Part shown: piece after piece, positions 33,942-45,300 of the stretch
Layout: each line of letters opens with the position of its first letter
Position numbering within the stretch: position 1 is the stretch's first letter
DNA from: Phanerochaete sordida
Taxonomy: Eukaryota; Basidiomycota; Agaricomycetes; Polyporales; Phanerochaetaceae
Direction of reading: 5' to 3'
DNA length: 64,000 nucleotides
NCBI GenBank assembly: GCA_019973155.2
Contig: BPQB01000072.1
Span: forward strand, 115,925-179,924
Position numbers and translations under genes: made by a program
The notes under the pieces: generated by a model
The model's input: only the letters and a program-made list of their open reading frames with translations
Told to the model about the DNA's origin: nothing
The model's database searches: none

Positions 33942-36170
33942 GGTCTTTGCCCCCTGTGTGATCTCCCCGCTGCGTTCGCGCCTCGCCCACGCCGTGCGAC
34001 CGCGGTCGGTTTGGTTCGCTGCACACCAGCCCGTCAATACTTTGCTATACGCCTTAGCGTTCGCTCCAGGTTACGCCTCGCTCGCTCTGCGGCTGTCCTG
34101 CTTCCGACAGCGTTCGTTCCTGCTCGCCCGACGCCCGCGACCGCGTTAGCCGCTACCGTCGCAGTCGCCAAGTGCTAGGTCAAGCCAGTCACGTCCAACT
34201 AGGCGTCGGCCACAGTCCTACGTGAAAGAAGATCTGGATCTAGGCAACTATCTATGCCCAGGAGACACGTGGGGCACAAGGCGATGCTAGTGGGAAGCTG
34301 GAGGAGGTCTAGGTAGACCCAGAGGTGCTGCACGGTCGCCAGTACAGCGAGGAAGATTATCACCCAGGTGCGCTAGCTATAATCTGCCCGCCTTCTAATG
34401 CTTACCCGCGCGCAGGCCCTGACCTGTCTGTGCTCAGGCTCGCCGTTGCTCAATCCAAGGAAGACGTTGCGCCATCCCGAAGCTCTCGAACAAGCACAAC
34501 ATCCCCGCTCTGTCGTTCGGCAGAGGCACGTCACTACCAGAGCACTGACATGCTTTGCGAAGAGAAGCAATATGCGTGAACATGCGCGACGCGGACAAAC
34601 TTCTCGAAAGTCCTGGTACATCGTCCATCCTGCGCGCATACACACATGATTAATCCTGATTCCATGTAGCTGTAGAGTCATACTCAGACCCGGTCTGCCA
34701 GCCCCGCCTCGGGTGGAAGAACATCAACGCTGGGCTGTAGTGACGCGGAACCCCGCTCTCATCTCCGGTGAGTGCTCCGCTCCTCTGACTTCGATCTCGT
34801 TGACCTCGGCTCGTACGCAGATCGACCCCGCACGGTGCGTCAACCTGCAGCAGAATTAACACAGGGTCCTCAAGCACCTTTTTCCAATGAAACAAGGAGA
34901 TCTTATGAGCCGTAGTCGCGCCAGTAGTCAGCGCTATACGCTGTACGTACGGCACGGCGAGCGGCAAATGGGACCTCGTGAGTTATTCAACTTCTCGCGC
35001 AGGCCCAGTATAGCTGATAAGCGTGTGATAGAGGCCGTCGTGCCTGGCTCTCGGGAGTCACCATAACTCGTCGGCAATCGTGCAAGACGACCGCGGGCGT
35101 TGCCACGACGAAGCTCTCCACCGGCGCGGAGAGTGTGGTCTCTAGGCTGACTCGTTCTGACCGTGATCTTACCAGGACCGTCGCGGTCGTCCTATTTCTC
35201 GCCGTGCGCGAGATCGTGAGCTCAGGCGTCGCTGTCCGTACGTCCGCTGCCTCGGTGTCGTACCCAGGCACGGACTGACAGACTGCGATATCCTAGGATA
35301 TTCCAACCTTTGCAACGACGCCTGAGTGCGCTCGACGAACTTGCGCGACCAAAGCGTACCCAGGCGGCAGGCGAGGCACTCGCCCGTCATCCAGCTCCCC
35401 GACGCTCGTGATCATGGAAGAGGATCGGGCCGTCGTCGAGAAGGTACGTCTTGGCATCGTCCTCTGCGCTGGCGATGCCAAATCTAAATGTCGCTCGGCA
35501 GATCTGCGAGGCGCTCGGCGGGGCGCACTTCAAGCGTGCGTCCTCTGATGTGGAGGCGGGTGCGTTTTGGTCAGACCGCAAGAACGCACTGTACTTGGGC
35601 CTTGCGCTCGACGAAACCAGCCGCGGGTGGAGCACGGACGTCTGATACGGAGCATTTGCGAGTCTGCAATGCGTGTGCTGCTGATCAGACGGCTCAGCGT
35701 CCCCGTGAGCAAACTCCCGCAGCTCGTGTACGACCGATGCAGGACATCGGGAACAGCGGCTCGTGGGCACGATCCTTGGGCATATCGGCGACGGTGCGTA
35801 CTCCTCGATCCAGACGCCACCGCTGCGACTTGAGTCCCCTATGTCAGTCCTGATGCTCTTCGCAGGTGACTCCCACGCTCAGCCTTTCTTCGCGACGGAC
35901 GACGAACTCGCCATTGTGCGGAATCTCGTCCATCGGATGGTCGCGCATGCGATATTGTTCGACGGTGCACGTGCGTTTCCTGCGCTTACGCCGGCCGCCA
36001 CGAGCAAGCAAAGATAGGCATCGTAGAGCGCAGGTAGTTTTACGAAGGGCGCGGCGCGGGCACCGTCTGGCGTAAAGTCTATCAAGCCCGCGCGCGACCC
36101 CCACATCCTACGATGGTAAAGTGCGTGTCCTGCTTTCCTGCGCATCTCTCTTGGCTGAACATAGGACAGG

Positions 36171-36593
36171 CCTATCGGAACCAAGACTGGCCATCTGCGG
36201 ATCGTTCCGAGGTCGGGCGCGGCTTCCGCTGCGCAGTAACGCGAGGAATGGTCTTGATCTATGAGACTTTGGATGTATCGTACGCCTCTCGATGTCTACA
36301 ATATATATAATGCATGCGATGTCCGCTGATCTGGAGATATCTGCAAGAATCGTGGCTTTCTTTACAGGTACTGCGTGTGATGTTCTCCCGTGGTGCCGGC
36401 ATTGCGATAAGGAGTGACAGGTCTGTTTCCCGCGTGTAGAGGCCGTGCGCACAGGTACACGAGGCAAGGCGGTGCACCACGAGCTTACCTGCACGCACAC
36501 GTGCCTCGCCGGAGAACCTGTGCTGGGGCGTACACGGATTGCAGCGTGTTCTCCCACACAAGGCTTGTCTCGTACCCCCACCTCTCCGTCCCC
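36171..36593 (+). promoter_or_regulatory. promoter region of DUF6535 gene 4
   Basis: Carries AATATATATAATGCATGCGA at about 36299-36318, TTGCGATAAGG near 36402 and GGTGCACCACGAGC near 36471, in the same order and spacing as before genes 3 and 5. The first is a plausible TATA-type element. Confidence 0.45.
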
Positions 36594-39500
36594 ATGTCGA
36601 ACGCCTCGTTCTCGCCGTCGAGGCCAGCGTCCAGCCATAGTCTTTCCCAAGCCGATCTCCCGGAGCCGGCTCATGGCGGCACAGATCCTGCCTCCACCGC
36701 TGAAGAAATAGTGGAAGAGCGTCGTACCGACGCATCATCGGACGCGGGTGGAACTAGCATCCATGAGCCTCGCCCCAAGTCATCGAAGCATGAGCCCGAG
36801 TCGCCCGTGCCACCCGCGAGCGCGGCCGGCGCCCCCACCGACGCGCCTGCGGCCGCGACCGCGGTGCCCGTTCCTCAGGAGCTTTTGACGAAGCTAATCG
36901 ACACGCTGTCTGAGGTGAGTGCTGTGCCGCTAGAATCAGTTTGGAAATCCGACTGTTGGTCAAAGCTCAAGCCCCCGGAGAAGCTCTCGGGATGGGCAGG
37001 CGTCGAAGACCATTTGTTCAAGCACGACACCGGAGAAACAAAGTACTATGCGGAGGATATCGACACACTCTTGGTCTTCGTGCGTCTATTGTCGCTGCCT
37101 CCGATGTGAGACACTCATTTCACTTGACCGTCTAGGCTGGCCTATTCTCTGCGTTCCTCACCGCATTCGTTGTGCAGACCTATCCGATGCTCACTGATGA
37201 TGACTCTTCCACCACTAACCAGCTCCTCGCACTCATCGCCTCTACGCAGATCCATGCCACCGACACGATCATCCCTTCCAAGGTCAACTCTACGCTCACC
37301 TCTCTGATCAATGCACAGTCATTCTCCCCTCCCACATCTGCACGAGCAATCAACATTCTCTTCTTCCTCAGCCTTGTTCTCAGTCTCTCCGCCGCCCTTT
37401 TTGGAATCCTTGCAAAGCAATGGCTTCGTGAATATCTTCGCTGGAACTCTCCCCTAGCTCTGCCTCGTGAGAATGTGCTCGTTCGCCAGAGCCGAATCGA
37501 GGCTTGGGAGGCCTGGAACGTCGCTGCAACCATTGCATCTATCCCTGCCCTTCTGGAAATCGCCATGATCCTCTTCCTCTGTGGCGTTGTTGTGCTGCTC
37601 TGGACCTTGGATCACCCTGTGGCTATCATAATCACCGTATTTGCTGCGCTCTTCTTGGTTGCTGCAGCCATGTTCACTCTCCTACCTATCATCTCCAAGC
37701 GCTGTCCCTACAAGTCGCCTACTGCATGGGCATGTGTTACGGCATATTCTGCTGTGCAACAGCTCTGCATCTATTGTACCACGTCATTTATTGAGCGATG
37801 GCAAACACTTCAAAAAGAGTGGGCCAATAAATCAGACCACATAAACTCCAAATGGCAACAGCTACAGCATGTCTTGCAAGCATACAACGAAGCGAGCTTT
37901 CAGACGACTTGGCCCACCATCTTGAGCTCCTGGAGGGATAGGGACCTTGACAGCTGCCGAGAAGTGCGGGGCCAGAGTGACAATAAGGCATACACATGCA
38001 ATGAAGCCAGGACAGCTGTCGCCAGCTACATCAGAGAGATGAATTACCGTGGCGAAGATGGTCCACTTTCAGTGCAGAACTGGGTTCTAGATGCTGTGGC
38101 GGAGATAGCACTCCTTATCCGTGCACTTGACTGGGTCAAACAGTCATCTCAAAATATTCGAGTGCATGAATACATCACAGAGTGTTCTCAATCATTTTGC
38201 GACCCTCCTCCAGGGCATGTGTCTGACCCAGAGATCTCCTCTGCAGCATATCTTGTAACATGGAGGACAATCCTTCTTGCTATGCAGCAGAATCTCCTTG
38301 ACCAGCCACACTCGGGATTAAGATCTTGGAAAGACTCTGGGGAGCATCCTGCACTACCCACCCGCAATAACACCCTTGTTGAACAGGCTACCAGCTACAC
38401 TAGTGATTTTTTCTATCCTTACAAGCACCACCGATATTGCTTCCTCAACATGCTCCTTCCCATGAGCAGCTGGAATGAGGGATGTACAAAATCAAGGAAG
38501 GAATTAGCAGGCTCTGGCATGATTTCAGATCTAAAGTCCATGCTTGACAATAAACTTGACGACTTTCAGCGGGTTTCTGCATGGGATATGTGTATTGTTC
38601 TCCGCTATCTATGCTACGAAGCTGGAGATTCAGACAAGCCCGCATGGTACCCGGAAGCCCTTCGTGTTCTTTCCAATGTTGCATTCATACACACCGATGA
38701 CATGAAGCACTTGTACATGTCTATTGGCCTCGAGCTTGCAGAGCGCAACAGGCTTAAGATTACGTCAGACAATATCTTAGGTTTGTCCAGTATGTTCACA
38801 TTCTCAATTGCATTATTACTCACTGGGCCTGTCGCAATAGTGCTCTCGGATGAAGACACTACAGCTGCTGAACCGGCCGCCTTATTGCTGCAGTGGTTCA
38901 ACGAAGATTTTGCGTCAGCAAACGAGGAATACTTCCGCGTGTTCTTCTTGATCGCTGAGCGGTGGCTCGATCACGGGCAGCTGCGTACCACTGAGCAAGC
39001 CCATTTTGAGGCCATCCTGCGCAAGATATCCCAGGCACTGGACGCATTTGCAGCAAACCATACCAGTGAGACATTCCCTGCAGCATGGGAGAAACTTTGC
39101 CATGTTATCTGGAGCTTACAACGGAGGGCCAATGGAGCGTTCACGGAGTCGCAGCTTCGGTGCACGGAGTTCCGGCATGTGGCACATGCATGCGAAAGGA
39201 TTTACCCTTTGAACGCTGGACATATCGCTGCCTGGCACATACATTCTATTTTGTGCATTGCCCACAAGGAGGTCGAAGCGTGCGAGGAAGGCACGGACTG
39301 CCTTTGGTCCGAACACCAGTGCGATGTCAACGGGAGTGACCACGGCAAGCCTTGCGCGGTGCTGGAAGCAAAATGCTCCGTTCTACACAAAATCCGGGCG
39401 CGTGCTCGGAAGCTACCGCGCAGCAGCGCACCATCCATCCCCGCTCCAATGTCCGCAGTGCCTGCTTCTTCAACGCAGGGATCACATCCAGTCAATGACG

Positions 39501-39868
39501 CCACAAGCGTTTTTAGGCTTGAGCCGTCCGCAGCGTCCCAAGGGGACTCTGGACCGCAGCGGAGCCGCGGACAGAAAAAGCCAGGCACCACCTGGTGGAG
39601 ACGGCTCGTCGCGCTGCCGTCCGTTGCGGTACTGCACATCGCACAGTGGTGGACCTCGCTCCCAGGGCGCGCTGCAGCAGGCGCAGGCGGTTCGCAGCCG
39701 CCGGTCGGCGAGGATATAGCCATGCAGGATGTCGAGGCGGCGGTGGGCGACGATGCAGAGGATCCTGATGTAGAGGCGGAGGACGGGCGGGGTGGTGGGG
39801 GCTTGGAAGGATCGGTGGAGGATCCAGCGTCGGCGGTGATGCTGTACGATAATTTGAATGTGGTCTAG
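36594..39868 (+). CDS. DUF6535-type four-helix membrane protein, array copy 4
   Basis: Exons 36594-36914, 36966-37079, 37136-38780 and 38841-39868 give 1035 residues. Introns of 51, 56 and 60 nt lie where the other copies have theirs. Exon 1 encodes a Ser/Pro/Glu-rich head ending VPQELLTKLIDTLSE. Exon 2 has EKLSGWAGVEDHLFKHD. Exon 3 has the four helices (first AGLFSAFLTAFVVQT, second ILFFLSLVLSLSAALFGIL) and the KQWLREYLRWNSPLALPREN loop. Exon 4 has WFNEDF, EEYFRVFFL and the Cys pattern CEEGTDCLWSEHQC. Introns 1 and 3 are multiples of three and stop-free, so unspliced forms would still be open; retaining intron 3 would insert a hydrophobic 20-residue segment. Function unknown. Confidence 0.9.
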
Positions 39869-39874
39869 CCTCAT

Positions 39875-40620
39875 GCTTGAATTTGGTACTTCTGATCTTG
39901 TATCCCGGATATTTAATCATGAGTCTCGTACAGCGCAACATGTATTGCTATAAGGATACTAGAATACATACGCTACGGGGACAGCGCGCGTGGCCGCCAG
40001 ATGTGCTCGAGTACAGGCTCAAGAGCGCATACAAAACCCTACGCTTCATTCTGCGCATCTGAGACTCACTCGTTCGACCGCGCGGCTTGTCTGATCGCGC
40101 GAAGCAGCACGCATTGTGCCTGCAGCTGACGCAGGATCAGCTCCAGCGCGAGGACAAGAATGCGAGTGCACGTACCCGCTAGTCGCGAAGCGCCTCGTCG
40201 AGGGACACGGTGTAGTCCCAGTTCGCATATCCGCAGGAGCCGGCCCGTGCCTGGACTTTGTATTTCTGATCTTGTTTCATGTATGTCTATCTTTGAGCGT
40301 CGTATAGCGTAATGCAAGACTGGTAGAAAAATCCTTGTGTGTATATGCTATCACGACGCCGCGCGTGGCCGCCGGATGCGCTCCGCGGCTCCGGCTCGCC
40401 TAAAAGACTCTGCGCTGCTTCCCGCGCATCTGCAACTCGCTCGTGGGAGCGTGATGCTTGTATGACCGCGCGAAGCAGCACACATTATGCCTGCAGCTAA
40501 CGCAAGATCAGCTCCAGCGCGAGGGCAAGAATGCGAGTGTACGTGCCTGCTCCTCGTCGAGGGTCGTCGTGTAGTCCCAGTTTGCGTGCCCACAGGAGCC
40601 GGCATCGCGAGCGTGACGAA
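39875..40620. repeat. imperfect tandem duplication of the DUF6535 tail and family B 3' exons
   Basis: About 39880-40245 and 40255-40610 are two imperfect copies. Each starts with the DUF6535 3' untranslated signature (TTCTGATCTTGT), passes CGCGCGTGGCCGCC and GCGCGAAGCAGCAC, then GATCAGCTCCAGCGCGAG, and ends CAGGAGCCGGC. Other units have a single copy. Confidence 0.6.
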
Positions 40621-41509
40621 TGGACCACGTCAGCTCGTGCACAGATTATCTGTACGCGGATCAACGAATGAGTACGCTGTCAGGGGACAGGAAAGCGTAC
40701 CTCGGGGACCCATAGATACTCGTTATCCGCTGCGTCCGTCTCTGCAAACGCTGTCGTATCGGTGGGCTGTCTTCTGTCAATAATCACACTCGAGATTATT
40801 GCAAAGACGCACGTAGTAACGCGATGTCCTGCGTGCGCGTGCCGACGTGCGGACGGGCACTGGCACGCCACAGACCGCGACATCAGCTCTGCGCGCACGC
40901 TGCAGACGATCTACTGATTGTCTGCGTAGGCGCCACTGTGGACGGGCTGCATCTGGGCTGGAATGATGAGATAAAACTGGACACAGAAAGCTACGTGGCA
41001 TACCTTTCGTGTTAACCCCGTCGAGAGCTGCATCAAGGCGAACAATCGATAGCCCTGGGAGAGCGTGTGCGTTAGTGCTTGGATGCGGAGCTGTCGAATG
41101 TTGGCGACATCGAGATCAAGGCGCAATCTCGCTCTGGACCAGGCGTAAGTCAGCCGCGGGAGGTAAGGCATATCAAAAGAAAACTCACTCGACTGGGGCA
41201 GCCGCAAGCCGCCGCCTTTTGGCCCAATCTGCTAAGGAGCGCGATGATTTCCAAGGCGACGTGTGCAAGGACTGCACGAGCTCAGGATTTTCTCTAAAGA
41301 CGCAAGGCTGTTGCGAACGTCAGCCGGAGGGAGAATAAACTCGACATGACCCACCTCAGACGTTCGCAGAGGGGCAGAACGACGGACGAGGTTCTGTCTG
41401 CGTCTCAGCAAGCAGATGGGTCATCTAGCTGCCCGACGAGAGCGACGGGCACGATGTGAACGATAAGTCCGACTGGGAGTGACAGTCTGCTCACCGTGGT
41501 AGGAGACAT
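39950..41509 (-). pseudogene. family B remnant of unit 4
   Basis: Tail to tail with DUF6535 gene 4. Exon 1 from 41509 reads MSPTTVSRLSLPVGLIVHIV, then ALVGQLDDPSAC and a stop. Exon 2 (about 41275-41195) reads LAHVALEIIALLSRLGQ. Exon 3 starts TRQLRI or its shifted equivalents near 41090. The 3' exons are duplicated in tandem. Not expected to make a full protein. Confidence 0.6.
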
Positions 41510-41944
41510 CGCCCGGAATCGTCCGACGAGGCTGGTGCTCGAGGACATCCGAGTGCTGTCCAAGCAGGAGGCGCGACCAACAGCGGCGCAGTGTCATGCT
41601 GGACGTGCCGGACGCCACCCCGATTACATCGTGTCCCATTTGAGGAAGGTGTTGCTCGTCGGCGGGCGCACCACGGTCACGTGCGTGCCAGCGGTTCAAG
41701 GACGCGCGCTACCTGTGCGGCGGGGCTCTGCGACCAACGGCCATGTCTCCATCTCATCGACATCCCTGTCTCCCGTCCGGCCCCAGAGCTTGAGCTTGAC
41801 CTAGCCCGTCAGGATATCTGTGCTCCCTTAGCGCCAAATCAGCCACCGCCGGCTGTGCACAAGCCTCCTCCCCGCCCCGCATACCCTGGGCACGTCGACT
41901 TCATCCTACCCGTCTTGCGAGTCGGGCGTCTCTGTGGGCAGCCA
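41510..41944. other. conserved B-upstream segment and spacer
   Basis: About 41510-41700 repeats the family B upstream block (CGCCACCCCG, CCCATTTGAGG). No gene is supported in the remainder. Confidence 0.35.
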
Positions 41945-43000
41945 TGTGCCTCTGGGCGGTGCTACCCTGCCGGTGTAGGTGGTCTCCGCGCGGCGGTTTG
42001 GAGGCGGTGTGCTCGAATATGGTTCGGTGCGTCCGGTACTCGTCTACGCTGCCGCTTTGCACTGATGTCGTGGTACAGAAGCCTTCTGACGACCTGTGGG
42101 GATATTGGAACGCGTATGAGCAAGCATGGCGGCGGATGTGTGAGAGCGCACGCGAGCTGCACGCCCTCAACATTCAATCTTCGTGCGTATGCGTTTTGTA
42201 TCTTAATGTCTTGGCTCACGGTCCGCACCTTCCTAGGCTGCCTATTCACCCGCGCGGACGTCCAAGTTCTCCTCACGTACGAGCGCATGGAGGCTTAGTA
42301 GTTGCTCAAGCTCATGATCTCTACTCCCGTCCAGCTTCATGCACTCGTTCACTCGATCTCGTTCGCGGTCTGCTGCCCCGACTTCCTTTCAAGAACCCTC
42401 GTCATCCGCGCTGTATCCCAAATATACCGCCTCTCCGTGGATCCCCACCTCCGACTCTGCTATCGCGGCTCTCAACGTCTTCCCATGGATACCATGACTC
42501 TCGGGGCTTCCAATCCGAGACTACCTCCAGCAAACCTCGCAGCCTTCCAAGGTCTTCGGGCGCACGCGATACAGGTCTGGCAGCGATAGCCTCCAGAAAG
42601 CAAGACTTTGTCGAAGCACCTCTCTAGAGCGGCTGCAGCAGCTGCGCATTAGCTGGCGCTGTATTGGTTCGACATCCCCGAAGTCCCTCTCGAGCATCGT
42701 GCCCCGCGTCAAGTCTCCCGGGGTTACCGGCCATCTGCATCAAACCCTCACGACTGGCGTTCTCGGAAGCTATGGAGCGACGCGAGCAAGGGAGGGCGGG
42801 AAGCTGGTCGAAGCGGCGACGGAACGCACGCTGCGCGCCAGCGGCTGGTGCGTCTTCATCTATCGAGAAACAGGATGGCCTCGAACGCGCTCGTCAACGT
42901 CCCGGCGCCTCGGGAGGTCGCCTTGGGCATGACTCGCATCATCATCGCAGCCACCCACGCACGAAGAAATGAACGACGTCCGCCCGCCCTCGGTTTCCCT
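41945..43000 (+). pseudogene. block C remnant, unit 4
   Basis: The longest open piece of block C: CSNMVRCVRYSSTLPLCTDV, then QKPSDDLWGYWNAYEQAWRR and ESARELHALN, at about 42008-42178. It continues with DVQVLLTYERMEA and a stop near 42297 in another frame, then a piece aligned to IPTPVQL near 42325. Later pieces are LPPANLAAFQGLRAHAIQVW near 42525-42585 and GGKLVEAATERTLRASGWC near 42795-42850. No single reading frame or splice pattern rescues the whole. Confidence 0.4.
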
Positions 43001-44100
43001 TACGGACGCCGCACGTCAGCGACGTGCCCTGCGACTCACCTCGCCGCAAGGCGCCCCTTTCTTCCAACCCTTCAGCGCAGTCCTGCGCGCTCACATTCCA
43101 CGCTACATCACCTCACGCTTTGCGCCACCCACGCTATACGTTCTTACCTTCTTCACTTCTCTGCGAGCCGGCAACCGCGCCTCGAGCTCGCGCGCGACGA
43201 CCAGCCCTCGATGCCGTCGCGCGACGACAAGACGGCCCTACCCGAGCACGAGCATGTCTGTCAGCTGTGCCTCGCAAATTCCGAGAGCAAGACCGCGCGG
43301 AAGATCGACTCACAAGCACGACCTCGAAATCTGCGCTGGCGTCCACTCCCATGCGCCGTCAGCCCCCTGAAGCCATGCCTCGCGGGCGTGTCGCGCGTCA
43401 CTGAGTCGACCGAACTTGGATTGGGGAGCTCAGAGGTCCGCGTGGATCGGCTCTGCTCGTGACTGCCAGAAGTGGGAGGCTCGCGCTAGGCGAGCACGGG
43501 AGACCAGCTGCGTTCAATCAGCTGTGTCTCCGTGTGCTGCTGCTGATATCGAGGTCATCGAAGTGCTTCGCCGCTTTGGACGCCACTCTCGAGGCGCAGA
43601 AGCTTTGTAGATGCAGTACTCGCATGCCTCGCACACTTCCGCGGTCCATCGTACGCTGTCTGAGGTCAGCATCGTCCTTGCAGCTCTCCCACGTCGTCAT
43701 CGCTTGTCACAATGAAGTCGACGCATCTGCCGTCGGACGGGTCTTCTCGCATCTATCGCAAAGACAATCAAGCGCCCTCGCGAACATCCTGCGCCGACCG
43801 TCGACGCCCGTCTCGACGATATCTCGCGCATGATTGCGCTATCGCGAGGACGCCTCGAAGAAGGACGAGGAGCGCATGCCTCCGCGGTAGGCCGTGGATG
43901 GGACCGACGTCGAGACTTCGCAAGGCTTCGAGGAGAGGACGACGGGGTCCGGCCGAGGCGGACTGCGGCCGCGGACGATCATTGCCAGCTCGAGGCTCGA
44001 GACGATGCGAGGGAGAGTCTGGTTATTGATAACGGGAGCTCTGCTAATCTGTTGCTTGTTGACGTGCTACAGCATCGAGGGCAGGCGTAGCAGGTCTTTG
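43001..44100 (+). pseudogene. block D remnant, unit 4
   Basis: Contains LELARDDQPSMPSRDDKTAL and HVCQLC near 43175-43270, DARLDDISRMIALSRGRLEE near 43805-43865, and a coiled-coil-like piece near 43975-44020. After the intron, a hydrophobic stretch with SSILKISVAVTAL lies near 44125-44165. Frames change between pieces. Homologous to the D blocks of the other units. Confidence 0.4.
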
Positions 44101-45300
44101 TCACATTCTCCGGCCCCAAGTCATCCATCCTCAAAATATCCGTTGCCGTCACGGCCCTGTTTCAGGCCTCATTTCCGTCTGCCACACGTCTTCCCTTGCT
44201 CTCTACACATCAATCTCCCCCGCATGGCCCCTCAACGCGTTCCATCCATTTATCTCGGCCCTCAACGCGAATATCGAAGCTTACGCACGAGGAGCTCTAT
44301 CACCAGATCGTGCGCCACTCGCGCGCCCAAACCACCTGCGGTCGCTCGACGTCGGCGTATCCGAGCGTCCCAAGCTGCCCAAAGACACGTTCGCGCGTGG
44401 CGTCGCCACGCTGTGGTCTAGTTGCGCGGCCGTCGCCGCAACGATGACGACCACGATCTTCGACTAGGCGCACCAAGTGTGGGCGGCACGCTGTCTGAGG
44501 CGGCACTGCGCCCGTGGATGCGCCGCGGTCCTTGCGAGCTGCTCGGCGACACGCTTCATCAGCGCATCACGTCCCTCCCGCCGGCCTTGACCGCGTCCCG
44601 CGAGAAATCGCGATGGGAAAGCGCTATGCGCCTCGGAGGCGTGAATGCGTGTAGAGGGCGTGGAAAGCACGCCGTGGATAGTGCCGGCCAGCGTCCTGCG
44701 TCCTGCGCATCATCATGGACGAGGAGGTACTGGGGACGGCCGACGCCGTCGACGTACTAGAGGCGTGCCCCATCCCTTGGATTGATTCTACGACTATTTC
44801 TCGCACAGCGACGGTATGTTCGTTCCGGGAACACCGAGACGCAGGCGCTGACTCTGCGAGAATTGCAGACTGGGCGATGCTCGCCTTGATCCTTGCAGCT
44901 GAAGGGCTCAGGGGAGTCCGTCCATGTGTTTTGGCCCCTTGTTCCATCAAGGAGCGGTCATCGCGGCCTCTCTTCGTGCGGAGAACGACGGCTGGCTCTG
45001 CGCAGATGTCGACCTTTTCTTGGTTCCGACGTCGATTGGGGCGGGGCGTGCACCATCGCAAGGTTCGTTACCGTCACGTACCGCCGGGCCTTTTGAGTGT
45101 GTCTCAAAATCCTCGGAGAGTGATCAAGTGCTGATTGCAGGCGGCCGCGCTAGGTCCTCGCAGTACGGTGGTCAGGATGCGGGAGTGAATAGCGAGAGCT
45201 CCAGGATCGCTGGCGTGCTGGTTACCGCGCCCAGGGAGTTTTTGCCTTAGGACTAGGCCGTGCTCGACCTCCGGCCCGGGTTACCTCGTCCTGCTACGTT
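44101..45300 (+). pseudogene. block E remnant, unit 4
   Basis: KLTHEELYHQIVRHSRAQTT near 44275-44330 is followed by an indel relative to unit 3. The conserved second half has GADSARIADWAMLALILA near 44845-44900 and FHQGAVIAASLRAENDGWLC near 44940-45000. It ends GGRARSSQYGGQDAGVNSES and a stop near 45250. This 3' half agrees with unit 3 almost base for base, more than the surrounding sequence. Confidence 0.4.

Larger units (their letters stand above)
32913..33958. mobile_element. non-autonomous terminal-inverted-repeat transposon, 1046 bp
   Basis: The ends are inverted repeats of about 70 bp, beginning CACAGGGGGCAAAGAC on the left and ending GTCTTTGCCCCCTGTG on the right. A 3-bp direct repeat TGA flanks it (32910-32912 and 33959-33961). 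The equivalent position in unit 2 (near 21376-21390) reads straight through with one TGA, so it serves as the empty site. Each inverted repeat contains a near-perfect hairpin. The interior has no convincing coding frame, so it is probably mobilised in trans. A 3-bp duplication fits the CACTA or PIF/Harbinger superfamilies, but the family is not determined. Confidence 0.8.
32501..36170 (+). pseudogene. block F remnant, unit 3, interrupted by a transposon
   Basis: Homologous to 20971-23640 but split by the element at 32913-33958. Visible pieces after it are CFRQRSFLLARRP near 34105, LGWKNIN near 34717-34737 then two stops, VVAPVVSAIR near 34912-34945, and MEEDRAVVEK near 35413-35442. The last exon ICEALGGAHFKRASSDVEAG begins at about 35500 and runs to WSTDV with a stop at 35643. 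A late piece DDELAIVRNLVHRMV lies near 35900-35945. Decayed. Confidence 0.45.
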
